Notes under the pieces: model-generated
Seen by the model: only the letters and a program-made list of their open reading frames with translations
Database searches by the model: none
What the model was told of the DNA's origin: nothing
Assembly: GCF_015163715.1 (NCBI RefSeq)
Contig: NZ_JADDUM010000242.1
Span: forward strand, 1 to 38,784
DNA length: 38,784 nt
Source: Pseudomonas cyclaminis
GTDB taxonomy: Bacteria; Pseudomonadota; Gammaproteobacteria; Pseudomonadales; Pseudomonadaceae
Direction of reading: 5' to 3'
Shown: positions 26,648-35,344 of the stretch, in pieces
Position numbering within the stretch: the stretch's first letter is position 1
Layout: every line of letters starts with the position of its first letter
Made by a program: the position numbers and the translations under genes

Positions 26648-28085
26648 GAATCAGAAAGCCATGCCGCAACCCGAGATGCGCCGCATCCGTCGCATTCACT
26701 TCGTCGGCATCGGCGGTGTGGGCATGTGCGGCATTGCCGAAGTGCTGCTGAACCTGGGCTACCAGGTGTCCGGCTCGGACTTGAAAGAGTCGCCGGTCAC
26801 CGAGCGCCTGAAGTCGTTTGGCGCGCAGATCTTTATCGGCCACCGCGCCGAGAACGCCGCCGAGGCTGACGTGCTCGTCGTGTCCAGTGCCGTGAACACC
26901 TCCAATCCGGAAGTGGCCACCGCGCTGGAGCGCCGCATTCCGGTGGTGCCACGCGCCGAGATGCTCGCGGAGCTGATGCGCTACCGCCACGGCATCGCCG
27001 TCGCCGGTACCCACGGCAAGACCACCACCACCAGCCTGATCGCCTCGGTGTTCGCCGCCGGTGGCCTGGACCCGACGTTCGTCATTGGTGGCCGCCTGAA
27101 TGCAGCCGGCACCAATGCCCAGCTCGGCACCAGCCGCTACCTGATCGCCGAAGCCGATGAAAGCGATGCGAGCTTCCTGCACCTGCAACCGCTGGTGGCC
27201 GTCGTGACCAACATCGACGAAGACCACATGGCAACCTACGACGGTGACTTCAACAAGTTGAAGAAAACCTTCGTCGAGTTCCTGCACAACCTGCCGTTCT
27301 ACGGGTTGGCCGTGGTGTGCCTGGACGATCCGGTCGTGCGCGAAATCCTGCCGCTGGTCAAGCGTCCGACCGTGACCTACGGCTTCAGCGAAGACGCCGA
27401 CGTGCGCGCAATCAATGTGCGCCAGGAAGGCATGCAAACCTTCTTCACCGTGCTGCGTCCTGAGCGTGAGCCGCTGGATGTTTCGGTGAACATGCCGGGC
27501 AACCACAACGTGCTGAATTCCCTGGCGACCATCTGCATCGCCTCCGATGAAGGTGTCAGCGATGAAGCCATCGTCGAAGGCCTGTCGCGCTTTGCCGGTG
27601 TGGGCCGTCGCTTCCAGGTCTACGGCCAGCTGCCGGTAGAAGGCGGCGACGTGATGCTGGTGGACGACTACGGTCACCACCCGACCGAAGTGGCGGCGGT
27701 GATCAAGGCCGTGCGCGGTGGTTGGCCGGAGCGCCGCCTGGTGATGGTCTACCAGCCGCACCGCTACAGCCGGACCCGCGACCTGTACGACGACTTCGTC
27801 AATGTATTGGCCGATGCCAACGTGCTGCTGCTGATGGAGGTTTACCCGGCCGGTGAAGAGCCGATCCCGGGCGCCGACAGCCGCAAGCTGTGCAACAGCA
27901 TTCGTCAGCGTGGCCAGTTGGACCCGATCTACATCGAGCGTGGTGTGGACCTGGCACCGATCGTCAAACCGCTGCTGCGTGCCGGTGACATCCTGCTGTG
28001 CCAGGGCGCCGGTGATATCGGTGGCCTTGCACCTAAATTGCTCGCCAGCCCTCTGTTTGCTGCCGCACAGGGGAAGTCGAAATGA
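26640..28085 (+). CDS. murC: UDP-MurNAc:L-alanine ligase MurC
   Basis: A 481-residue Mur ligase for the first stem-peptide residue. HFVGIGGVGMCGIAEVL near the N-terminus binds UDP. The ATP-binding GTHGKTTT lies at residues 123-130. Later blocks are EADESDASFLHL, NIDEDHM, MPGNHNVLNS and VDDYGHHPTEVAA. The ATG overlaps the end of murG. The 3' end overlaps ddlB (ATGA). Confidence 0.97.
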   Translation: MVENQKAMPQPEMRRIRRIHFVGIGGVGMCGIAEVLLNLGYQVSGSDLKESPVTERLKSFGAQIFIGHRAENAAEADVLVVSSAVNTSNPEVATALERRIPVVPRAEMLAELMRYRHGIAVAGTHGKTTTTSLIASVFAAGGLDPTFVIGGRLNAAGTNAQLGTSRYLIAEADESDASFLHLQPLVAVVTNIDEDHMATYDGDFNKLKKTFVEFLHNLPFYGLAVVCLDDPVVREILPLVKRPTVTYGFSEDADVRAINVRQEGMQTFFTVLRPEREPLDVSVNMPGNHNVLNSLATICIASDEGVSDEAIVEGLSRFAGVGRRFQVYGQLPVEGGDVMLVDDYGHHPTEVAAVIKAVRGGWPERRLVMVYQPHRYSRTRDLYDDFVNVLADANVLLLMEVYPAGEEPIPGADSRKLCNSIRQRGQLDPIYIERGVDLAPIVKPLLRAGDILLCQGAGDIGGLAPKLLASPLFAAAQGKSK

Positions 28086-29038
28086 ACACGCACTACGACG
28101 CCCTGTTCTCCACCCTCGCGCCTGCCGACTTCGGTCGTGTCGCCGTATTGTTCGGCGGCAAGAGCGCCGAGCGCGAAGTGTCGCTCAAGTCCGGCAATGC
28201 CGTGCTCGAAGCCCTGCAAAGCGCCGGTGTGAATGCATTCGGCATCGACGTGGGCGATGACTTCCTCGCCCGTTTGCAGGCCGAGAAGATTGACCGCGCC
28301 TTCATCATTCTTCACGGCCGTGGCGGTGAAGACGGCAGCATGCAGGGCCTGCTGGAATGCGCTGGCATTCCTTACACCGGCAGCGGCATCCTCGCGTCGG
28401 CATTGGCCATGGACAAGTTGCGCACCAAGCAGGTGTGGCACAGCCTGGGTATTCCAACCCCGCGTCACAGCGTTCTGTGCAGCGAAGACGATTGTATTTC
28501 TGCAGCCAAGGAACTGGGCCTGCCTTTGATCGTCAAACCTGCCCATGAAGGCTCCAGTATCGGCATGGCTAAAGTGAACTCGGCCGCCGAATTGATCGAC
28601 GCATGGAAAGCGGCAAGTACCTACGATTCGCAAGTGTTGGTGGAACAGTGGATCCAGGGTCCCGAGTACACCATCGCCACCCTGCGTGGCCAGGTATTGC
28701 CGCCTATCGCATTGGGCACGCCCCACACCTTTTACGACTACGACGCCAAGTACCTGGCATCCGATACCCAGTATCGGGTCCCATGCGGCCTTGACGCAGC
28801 CAAGGAACAGGAATTGATGGACCTCACGGCGAAGGCCTGTGAGGCGCTGGGTATCGCCGGTTGGGCGCGGGCAGACGTGATGCAGGATGACCAGGGCAAC
28901 TTCTGGTTCCTGGAAGTCAACACGGCACCGGGCATGACCGACCACAGCCTTGTCCCTATGGCTGCGCGTGCGGCCGGTCTGGATTTCCAGCAGTTGGTGC
29001 TGGCGATTTTGGCAGCAAGCATTGAGGTTCGAGGCTAA
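28082..29038 (+). CDS. ddlB: D-alanine:D-alanine ligase DdlB
   Basis: A 318-residue ATP-grasp ligase making the D-Ala-D-Ala dipeptide used by MurF. The N-terminal GGKSAEREVSLKSG, the loop GGEDGSMQG, the P-loop region HEGSSIGM and the metal-binding NFWFLEVNTAPGMT near the C-terminus are all visible. It is the dcw-linked Ddl copy. The start overlaps the murC stop, and ftsQ follows after 4 bases. Confidence 0.95.
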   Translation: MNTHYDALFSTLAPADFGRVAVLFGGKSAEREVSLKSGNAVLEALQSAGVNAFGIDVGDDFLARLQAEKIDRAFIILHGRGGEDGSMQGLLECAGIPYTGSGILASALAMDKLRTKQVWHSLGIPTPRHSVLCSEDDCISAAKELGLPLIVKPAHEGSSIGMAKVNSAAELIDAWKAASTYDSQVLVEQWIQGPEYTIATLRGQVLPPIALGTPHTFYDYDAKYLASDTQYRVPCGLDAAKEQELMDLTAKACEALGIAGWARADVMQDDQGNFWFLEVNTAPGMTDHSLVPMAARAAGLDFQQLVLAILAASIEVRG

Positions 29039-29042
29039 CCAC

Positions 29043-29912
29043 ATGAACGGCGCATCGCTTCGTCATCAGCAACCCCCAGCACCCGGCCGCAAGCCGGTGC
29101 CACGGGGTGCCAGCCGAATGGTGGCTAAAGAGCCGATGTCGGCGCGCCTGCCGAAAGCCAACTTTGGTTTCCTCAAGGCGTTGTTCTGGCCGGTGTTGCT
29201 GGTGGTGTTGGGCTTCGGCACCTATGAGGGCGCGCAGCGGCTGTTGCCGTATGCCGACCGGCCGATCACCAAGATCAGCGTGCAGGGCGATTTGAGCTAC
29301 ATCAGCCAGCAAGCGGTGCAGCAGCGTATCAGCCCGTACCTGGCCGCGAGCTTCTTCACCATCGACCTGGCCGGTATGCGCGCAGAGCTGGAACAGATGC
29401 CGTGGATCGCCCACGCCGAAGTCCGCCGCGTCTGGCCGGACCAGGTGACGATCCGCCTGGAAGAGCAACTGCCCGTGGCCCGTTGGGGTGAAGAGGCGCT
29501 GTTGAACAACCAGGGGCAGGCGTTCACCCCGCGTGAGTTGGCCAACTACGAGCACCTGCCGCAGTTGTTCGGACCGCAGCGGGCGCAGCAGCAAGTCATG
29601 CAGCAGTACCAGGCCTTGAGCCAGATGCTGCGGCCGATGGGCTTCTCCATTGCACGCCTGGAACTGCGTGAACGGGGTAGCTGGTTTTTGACGACCGGGG
29701 CAGGCAGTTCCGGCCCGGGCATCCAGTTGTTGCTGGGACGCGACCGCTTGGTGGAAAAGATGCGCCGCTTCATTGCCATCTACGACAAGACCTTGAAAGA
29801 ACAGATTACGAACATTGCGAGCGTCGACCTGCGTTACGCCAACGGCCTTGCCGTCGGCTGGCGTGAACCGGCTGCGCCCACGGCAGCGCAACCCGCTGTC
29901 GCGAAGAATTAA
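29043..29912 (+). CDS. ftsQ: Cell division protein FtsQ
   Basis: A 289-residue bitopic divisome protein. A long basic cytoplasmic N-terminus (about 40 residues) precedes one transmembrane helix (LFWPVLLVVLGFG). A POTRA domain beginning ITKISVQGDLSYIS follows, then the FtsQ beta domain. FtsQ recruits FtsL and FtsB to the septum. The ATG at 29043, four bases after the ddlB stop, is chosen over an upstream in-frame start lying within ddlB. Confidence 0.94.
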   Translation: MNGASLRHQQPPAPGRKPVPRGASRMVAKEPMSARLPKANFGFLKALFWPVLLVVLGFGTYEGAQRLLPYADRPITKISVQGDLSYISQQAVQQRISPYLAASFFTIDLAGMRAELEQMPWIAHAEVRRVWPDQVTIRLEEQLPVARWGEEALLNNQGQAFTPRELANYEHLPQLFGPQRAQQQVMQQYQALSQMLRPMGFSIARLELRERGSWFLTTGAGSSGPGIQLLLGRDRLVEKMRRFIAIYDKTLKEQITNIASVDLRYANGLAVGWREPAAPTAAQPAVAKN

Positions 29913-29927
29913 GAAGAGGCAGGACCC

Positions 29928-31190
29928 ATGGCAAACGTGCAAAGCGGCAAAATGATCGTCGGTCTCGATATCGGCACCTCCAAGGTGGTGGCGCTGGTGG
30001 GCGAGGTCGGGGAAGACGGCGTGATCGAGATCGTCGGTATTGGCACGCATCCGTCCCGGGGCCTGAAGAAGGGCGTGGTGGTGAACATCGAGTCCACCGT
30101 GCAGTCGATCCAGCGTGCTATCGAAGAAGCGCAGCTGATGGCCGGTTGCCGGATTCACTCGGCGTTCGTTGGCGTGGCGGGCAACCATATCCGCAGCCTG
30201 AACTCCCACGGCATCGTGGCGATCCGCGACCGCGAAGTCAGCGCCGCCGACCTTGAGCGCGTCCTCGACGCCGCCCAGGCCGTAGCGATCCCGGCTGACC
30301 AGCGCGTGCTGCACACCTTGCCGCAGGATTACGTGATCGATAACCAGGAAGGCGTTCGCGAACCTCTGGGCATGTCGGGCGTGCGTCTGGAAGCCAAGGT
30401 CCACGTGGTGACCTGCGCCGTCAACGCTGCACAGAACATTGAGAAATGCGTGCGCCGCTGCGGCCTGGAAATCGACGACATTATTCTGGAGCAGCTTGCT
30501 TCCGCGTATTCGGTACTGACCGACGACGAAAAAGAACTGGGCGTGTGCCTGGTGGACATCGGCGGCGGCACCACTGACATCGCGATCTTCACCGAGGGTG
30601 CGATCCGTCACACCGCCGTGATTCCGATTGCGGGCGACCAGGTCACCAACGACATCGCCATGGCGTTGCGGACACCGACCCAGTACGCCGAAGAAATCAA
30701 GATCCGCTACGCCTGCGCCCTGGCCAAGCTGGCCGGTGCCGGCGAGACCATCAAGGTGCCGAGCGTGGGCGACCGTCCACCACGCGAACTGTCGCGCCAG
30801 GCCTTGGCCGAAGTGGTCGAGCCGCGCTACGACGAGCTGTTCACCCTGATCCAGGCTGAACTGCGCCGCAGTGGCTACGAAGATTTGATCCCGGCCGGCA
30901 TCGTGCTGACCGGTGGCACCTCGAAGATGGAAGGCGCGGTCGAACTGGCCGAGGAAATCTTCCACATGCCGGTTCGCCTGGGCGTGCCCCATGGCGTCAA
31001 AGGCCTGGGCGACGTGGTGCGCAACCCGATTTATTCCACCGGTGTGGGCTTGCTGTTGTACGGACTGCAAAAGCAGACCGACGGCATTTCCCTGTCGGGC
31101 CCGAGCATCCGTGACAGCTACCGCAGCGACGACGAGGCCAAGGCGCCGTTGTTCGAGCGGTTGCAGGCTTGGGTAAAAGGCAATTTCTAA
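29928..31190 (+). CDS. ftsA: Cell division protein FtsA
   Basis: A 420-residue actin-like ATPase that tethers FtsZ to the membrane. The phosphate-1 motif is VGLDIGTSKVVALVGE near the N-terminus; phosphate-2 is LVDIGGGTTDIAIF; adenosine contact is GIVLTGGTSKMEG. The 1C interaction domain lies between. The C-terminal LFERLQAWVKGNF is the amphipathic membrane-targeting helix. AGGA precedes the ATG, 15 bases after the ftsQ stop. Confidence 0.97.
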   Translation: MANVQSGKMIVGLDIGTSKVVALVGEVGEDGVIEIVGIGTHPSRGLKKGVVVNIESTVQSIQRAIEEAQLMAGCRIHSAFVGVAGNHIRSLNSHGIVAIRDREVSAADLERVLDAAQAVAIPADQRVLHTLPQDYVIDNQEGVREPLGMSGVRLEAKVHVVTCAVNAAQNIEKCVRRCGLEIDDIILEQLASAYSVLTDDEKELGVCLVDIGGGTTDIAIFTEGAIRHTAVIPIAGDQVTNDIAMALRTPTQYAEEIKIRYACALAKLAGAGETIKVPSVGDRPPRELSRQALAEVVEPRYDELFTLIQAELRRSGYEDLIPAGIVLTGGTSKMEGAVELAEEIFHMPVRLGVPHGVKGLGDVVRNPIYSTGVGLLLYGLQKQTDGISLSGPSIRDSYRSDDEAKAPLFERLQAWVKGNF

Positions 31191-31264
31191 AGATTTACCG
31201 CTACACCGCAACACAGAAAGAAGCAGTAGGCGAAAAAACTAGAGATAACGAAAGGAGAGGGAAC

Positions 31265-32461
31265 ATGTTCGAACTCGTAGACAACATCCCCGCCAGTCCG
31301 GTCATCAAAGTGATCGGTGTCGGCGGTGGCGGCGGCAACGCTGTCAACCATATGGTCAAGAGCAACATTGAAGGCGTTGAATTCATCTGCGCCAACACTG
31401 ATGCCCAGGCGCTGAAAAGCATCGGCGCACGGACCATCCTGCAATTGGGCACAGCCGTGACCAAAGGCCTCGGCGCTGGCGCCAATCCGGAAGTCGGCCG
31501 TCAAGCCGCCCTGGAAGACCGCGAGCGTATTGCCGAAGTGCTGCAAGGCACCAACATGGTGTTCATCACCACCGGCATGGGCGGCGGTACCGGTACCGGT
31601 GCAGCCCCGATCATTGCCGAAGTGGCCAAGGAAATGGGCATTCTGACGGTCGCAGTCGTGACCCGTCCGTTCCCGTTCGAAGGTCGCAAGCGTATGCAGA
31701 TCGCCGACGAAGGCATCCGTCTGCTGTCTGAAAGCGTCGACTCGTTGATCACCATTCCCAACGAGAAGCTGCTGACCATCCTGGGCAAGGACGCAAGTCT
31801 GCTGTCCGCGTTCGCCAAGGCTGACGATGTACTGGCCGGTGCCGTTCGCGGTATCTCCGACATCATCAAGCGTCCAGGCATGATCAACGTCGACTTTGCC
31901 GACGTACGTACCGTCATGAGCGAAATGGGCATGGCGATGATGGGCACTGGCTGCGCCAGCGGTCCGAACCGTGCGCGTGAAGCCACTGAAGCGGCCATCC
32001 GCAACCCGCTGCTGGAAGACGTGAACCTGCAAGGTGCACGCGGCATCCTGGTGAACATCACCGCCGGTCCTGACCTGTCCCTGGGTGAGTACTCCGACGT
32101 GGGTAGCATCATCGAAGCCTTCGCTTCCGAGCACGCGATGGTCAAAGTCGGAACCGTTATCGATCCAGACATGCGCGACGAACTGCACGTGACTGTGGTT
32201 GCCACCGGCCTGGGCGCGAAGATCGAGAAACCTGTCAAGGTCATCGACAACACCGTTCATACCAGCCACGCCAGCCAGTCGGCTGCAGCTCCAGCGCCTG
32301 TGCGCCCGGAAATGCCGTCGGTGAACTACCGTGACCTGGACCGTCCGACCGTGATGCGCAACCAGGCTCAGGCCGGTGCTGCGGCGTCCCGTAGCCCGAA
32401 TCCGCAAGATGACCTGGACTACCTGGACATCCCGGCATTCCTGCGTCGTCAGGCCGATTGA
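31265..32461 (+). CDS. ftsZ: Cell division GTPase FtsZ
   Basis: A 398-residue tubulin homologue that forms the division ring. The N-terminal GVGGGGGNAVNHM and the tubulin signature GGGTGTGAAP bind GTP; the T7 loop NVDFADVRTVM completes the active site of the next subunit. A variable linker leads to the conserved C-terminal peptide LDYLDIPAFLRRQAD, which docks on FtsA and other partners. The ATG at 31265 has a strong AAAGGAGAGG site; in-frame codons upstream belong to the 74-base ftsA-ftsZ gap. Confidence 0.98.
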   Translation: MFELVDNIPASPVIKVIGVGGGGGNAVNHMVKSNIEGVEFICANTDAQALKSIGARTILQLGTAVTKGLGAGANPEVGRQAALEDRERIAEVLQGTNMVFITTGMGGGTGTGAAPIIAEVAKEMGILTVAVVTRPFPFEGRKRMQIADEGIRLLSESVDSLITIPNEKLLTILGKDASLLSAFAKADDVLAGAVRGISDIIKRPGMINVDFADVRTVMSEMGMAMMGTGCASGPNRAREATEAAIRNPLLEDVNLQGARGILVNITAGPDLSLGEYSDVGSIIEAFASEHAMVKVGTVIDPDMRDELHVTVVATGLGAKIEKPVKVIDNTVHTSHASQSAAAPAPVRPEMPSVNYRDLDRPTVMRNQAQAGAAASRSPNPQDDLDYLDIPAFLRRQAD

Positions 32462-32512
32462 TGGAATGTATCAGGGCTATGAAGGTGATTGGTGTTCAGC
32501 AAAGGTCTGGTC

Positions 32513-32521
32513 TGCTATTAT
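32513..32521 (+). promoter_or_regulatory. Candidate extended -10 promoter of lpxC
   Basis: TGCTATTAT gives a TGn extension followed by TATTAT (32516-32521), 52 bases before lpxC. Only a weak TGTTCA occupies the -35 place at 17 bases distance. It would let lpxC be transcribed apart from the dcw operon. Confidence 0.5.
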
Positions 32522-32573
32522 CGCCAGCCTTTGTTGATACCAGTTCGCAATTTGCGCTCAAGCGGTCCAAGCC

Positions 32574-33485
32574 ATGATTAAACAACGCACCCTGAAGAAT
32601 ATTATCCGTGCCACAGGTGTAGGTCTGCACTCCGGGGAGAAGGTATACCTGACCCTCAAACCTGCACCTGTCGACACCGGCATCGTGTTTGTTCGTGCCG
32701 ACCTGGACCCTGTGGTGCAGATTCCTGCTCGCGCGGAAAACGTTGGCGAAACCACGATGTCGACCACACTGGTCAACGGTGACGTCAAAGTGGACACGGT
32801 GGAGCACTTGCTCTCGGCCATGGCTGGCCTGGGCATCGATAACGCCTACGTCGAGCTCTCCGCGTCCGAAGTCCCTATCATGGATGGCAGCGCTGGACCC
32901 TTCGTATTCCTGATTCAATCTGCCGGCCTGGAAGAACAGGACGCAGCCAAGAAGTTCATACGCATTCTGCGGGAAGTGACAGTAGAAGACGGCGACAAGC
33001 GCGCCACCTTCGTCCCGTTCGAAGGCTTTAAAGTGAGCTTTGAGATCGATTTCGATCACCCGGTATTCCGTGACCGCACCCAAAGTGCAAGCGTGGATTT
33101 TTCCAGCACTTCGTTCGTAAAAGAAGTCAGCCGCGCCCGTACCTTTGGTTTCATGAGTGACATCGAGTACCTGCGCAAGCACAACCTCGCACTCGGCGGC
33201 AGCGTTGAAAACGCCATTGTGGTCGACGCGGATGGTGTACTGAACGAAGACGGCCTTCGCTACGAAGACGAATTCGTGAAGCACAAGATCCTCGATGCAA
33301 TCGGTGACCTCTACCTGCTGGGCAATAGCCTGATAGGCGAGTTCAAAGGCTTCAAGTCGGGCCACGCCCTTAACAACCAGCTGCTGCGCAAGTTGATTGA
33401 GCAGACAGACGCTTGGGAAGTCGTGACCTTCGAAGATGCCAGCACCGCACCGATCTCTTACATGCGTCCCGTTGCGGCGGTGTAA
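32574..33485 (+). CDS. lpxC: UDP-3-O-acyl-N-acetylglucosamine deacetylase LpxC
   Basis: A 303-residue zinc deacetylase for the committed step of lipid A synthesis. Zinc ligands are in VEHLLSA (His78) and HKILDAIGD (His237, Asp241). The catalytic His264 is in GHALNNQ. The length equals that of P. aeruginosa LpxC, a known antibiotic target. A likely own promoter lies in the 112-base gap after ftsZ, and a strong terminator follows. Confidence 0.98.
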   Translation: MIKQRTLKNIIRATGVGLHSGEKVYLTLKPAPVDTGIVFVRADLDPVVQIPARAENVGETTMSTTLVNGDVKVDTVEHLLSAMAGLGIDNAYVELSASEVPIMDGSAGPFVFLIQSAGLEEQDAAKKFIRILREVTVEDGDKRATFVPFEGFKVSFEIDFDHPVFRDRTQSASVDFSSTSFVKEVSRARTFGFMSDIEYLRKHNLALGGSVENAIVVDADGVLNEDGLRYEDEFVKHKILDAIGDLYLLGNSLIGEFKGFKSGHALNNQLLRKLIEQTDAWEVVTFEDASTAPISYMRPVAAV

Positions 33486-33511
33486 GTAACAACTCTCTTT
33501 CTTTAGTTTTT

Positions 33512-33540
33512 AAAGGCTGCCTTCGGGTGGCCTTTTTTTT
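33512..33540 (+). terminator. Rho-independent terminator after lpxC
   Basis: AAAGGCTGCC, tetraloop TTCG, GGTGGCCTTT with two G-U pairs, then a run of T to 33540. It lies 27 bases after the lpxC stop and closes the dcw-lpxC unit. Confidence 0.93.
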
Positions 33541-33777
33541 GCCTGTAACCGTCGCTACGGTGATAGTTGTCTTGGTGTTCTGTGGGTTTTCTGGCGCCGC
33601 TGTAAGACCTGATAAGTGTTCCAGTAGGCGGTTGAGGTTATAAAGTAGGATGTTGCTTTTGTTTGTCGCGGTCGGGTTTTATCCTTTTGGGGGGTACGAA
33701 TCTTTGTAGTAGCTTTTTCTCCGAGGTATGGCAGGGACGCTCTGATAAGGTTATCCATGACTTTCGGAGTATAAAGC
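33541..33777 (+). promoter_or_regulatory. Non-coding left flank of the effector insert
   Basis: No credible gene. A TATAAA at 33639-33644 may be a -10 element without a clear -35. I looked for an HrpL box (GGAACC, 15-16 bases, CCAC) and saw none. GGAG at 33766-33769 is the ribosome-binding site of the chaperone gene. Confidence 0.3.
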
Positions 33778-34251
33778 ATGAAAAGTGGCGATTATATATT
33801 GCGCGCGTTTGGGTTGAAGCTGGGTTTGCCCGATTTGGAGTTTGATGGTTTTCGGATGTGCCAGTTGAAGGTCGAAGGTCTCAGATTGGCGATATACGAT
33901 AATCGAGTTAAATCCTGCATTACATTGTTCTGCGAAATGACCTCCCCGGCAATGAATGACCAGGAACTGGTTGCTTGGCACAAGTTGCTGTTTGGGGCTC
34001 AATTCGACTTTGTTCACGAAGAAACTGTCGTGATTGGACTTAATCCGACATCAGATGCAATGGTCGCCATGAGTCATATTGCGGATGAACACGTTTCGCT
34101 ATCGTTGCTGAGTGAAAAAATGAACGCGCTTGTTGACTGGGTACTGAATTGCTCATGCCAGTTTGCCGCACAATCGATGTCGGTTCCCACCACGTTAAAA
34201 CCCTCCTCCTATCAAACTGACGTTCGTTTCAGTGGAGTAAAAGATGCCTAG
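33778..34251 (+). CDS. Putative class I type III secretion chaperone (CesT/Tir-chaperone-like)
   Basis: A small, mildly acidic protein of 157 residues with no signal peptide or membrane segment. Its layout follows the CesT fold: an N-terminal helix, LGLPDLEFDGFRMCQLKVE, strands with LRLAIYDN and CITLFCEM, and a middle helix (AWHKLLFGAQF). A GLNPTSDAMVAMSH strand pair and a long C-terminal helix (LLSEKMNALVDWVL) complete it. Such proteins dimerise and hold one effector ready for secretion. The call rests on this pattern, the size and the downstream partner: its stop overlaps the effector start by 8 bases, the usual chaperone-effector arrangement. GGAG stands eight bases before the ATG. Base composition (about 46% GC in sampled lines) is clearly lower than in the dcw genes. 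Alternative: an unrelated small protein of the same insert. Confidence 0.72.
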   Translation: MKSGDYILRAFGLKLGLPDLEFDGFRMCQLKVEGLRLAIYDNRVKSCITLFCEMTSPAMNDQELVAWHKLLFGAQFDFVHEETVVIGLNPTSDAMVAMSHIADEHVSLSLLSEKMNALVDWVLNCSCQFAAQSMSVPTTLKPSSYQTDVRFSGVKDA

Positions 34252-35248
34252 TATCAGCCCGATCAATACGCCGGATGTTCCTGCTCGTTACTCTGAATCC
34301 CGGAGTGCAGGCGTGTTAGACAATAACGGTGTTGCGCGGCAAGTCACACTGGGTGATTCCAACCATCATTTTGGTATTTCACGGTCTGGTTCCTTCGCCA
34401 GGGGGCCTGGATTGGATAAAGATGTAGCCGCTCGCCAAATGGTTAAGGCGCTACGTGGTTTTATCAGTGGAAAGTCGCATGAAAAGATGATGCAGAATGG
34501 ATCCATTTGGAAAGCTGCTCCAAACGGGGCAGAAATAAATCATATTGACGATCTATCAAAAAGTAATCTTTCGAATTTACGCAAGGAATTGGGCGCGTTA
34601 TCGGCAGAGGAAAAGGAGTTTTTAACCGAGTTTTTTGAAACGCCTCTGTATGCAACTCATAGCACTGCTGCGCCGGTGAAACGAGACGACGACAGTGTTG
34701 CCTTGTTTTCGCGTAAAAAATTGATTGATCGCAATATTATTTTCAATACGGAAAACTCACCACAGGAAGATATCAAGTTATTGGGCAATGATGACTTCGT
34801 GTTTTTTGCGCTGGAGGCGGGCGTCGTACCCAAAAAACCGAGTAGCCGTTTTGGCGGGAGTACCTTTCGCTTCGAATTCGACGCGCCCGCATTCAGGGAC
34901 TCCGCTTGGCTAAGTTTGGTAGAAATGCGTTTTGCAAGAACGCCTCACTTGAGCAGGCATCTCGAAGGACTCAGTAGCAAAGAATACGAAGATCTCTCAA
35001 CGCGTAGGCTCCAGCCTTTTGAAACGGTTTTTTCCGGGGGCGATATGAAAGCGGGTATCGGGCTGTCTATTGTGCGTGATTTACGTAATCTTTCGCCTGC
35101 GTCAAATAAACGTATGCTTACCAATGTAGATGAGGAAAAAGTTAATAAGCTTGTGAACGGCCTTTATCGACCGGAAATAAAAGTCGCACGGCACTTTTTC
35201 TCAAATAGCTATAGGGAGGTTGCCGTCAAGAAAGATGAGAAATCATAG
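34244..35248 (+). CDS. Putative OspC/CopC-like ADP-riboxanase type III effector
   Basis: A 334-residue soluble protein whose first 50 residues are rich in Ser, Pro, Asn and Arg, as in type III secretion signals. From about residue 57 it parallels the catalytic half of Shigella OspC proteins as I recall them. Shared features, in order, are a helix ending in FISGKSHEKMMQNGS, the INHIDDLSKSNLSNLRKE segment, LSAEEKEFLTEF, DDFVFFALE (184-191; OspC has HDFVFFGVE), STFRFEFD and GGDMKAGIGLSIVRDL (266-280; OspC has DMRLGIGLHLID). OspC3 and CopC use NAD to ADP-riboxanate an arginine of host caspases. This protein stops where the OspC ankyrin repeats would begin. GGAG six bases upstream and the overlap with the chaperone gene support joint expression. 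GC content falls to about 35-45% in sampled lines, a sign of transfer. Confidence 0.7.
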   Translation: MPSISPINTPDVPARYSESRSAGVLDNNGVARQVTLGDSNHHFGISRSGSFARGPGLDKDVAARQMVKALRGFISGKSHEKMMQNGSIWKAAPNGAEINHIDDLSKSNLSNLRKELGALSAEEKEFLTEFFETPLYATHSTAAPVKRDDDSVALFSRKKLIDRNIIFNTENSPQEDIKLLGNDDFVFFALEAGVVPKKPSSRFGGSTFRFEFDAPAFRDSAWLSLVEMRFARTPHLSRHLEGLSSKEYEDLSTRRLQPFETVFSGGDMKAGIGLSIVRDLRNLSPASNKRMLTNVDEEKVNKLVNGLYRPEIKVARHFFSNSYREVAVKKDEKS

Positions 35249-35310
35249 GGTTGAGCGTCACGGACCCTGGACAATACGGTGTTGAAATACGAACGGCTTC
35301 GACGCGTTCG

Positions 35311-35337
35311 AAGTGGCGAATACATCATTCGCCACTT
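35311..35337. terminator. Perfect 11-bp hairpin between convergent genes
   Basis: AAGTGGCGAAT, loop ACATC, ATTCGCCACTT. It lies 62 bases after the effector stop and 28 bases beyond the end of the convergent cyclase gene. No T-run follows on either strand, so it may be a weak bidirectional terminator. Confidence 0.5.
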
Positions 35338-35344
35338 ATTCGAT

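Noticed and set aside
28956..31214. Very long open frame on the minus strand opposite ddlB, ftsQ and ftsA
   Set aside because: It mirrors well-recognised genes in GC-rich codon phase. The translation is rich in His, Gln, Arg and Ala without family motifs, as expected for a shadow frame. The same holds for the long minus-strand frames opposite ftsI and murE.
33541..33777. HrpL-type promoter for the chaperone-effector pair
   Set aside because: No GGAACC element with a CCAC element 15-16 bases further was found, and no convincing ExsA-type site either; regulation remains open.
34244..35248. The effector as a HopA1- or HopU1-like P. syringae effector
   Set aside because: The remembered HopA1 sequence shares no block with it, and the expected arginine-specific ADP-ribosyltransferase motifs of HopU1 are not evident; the OspC pattern fits much better.
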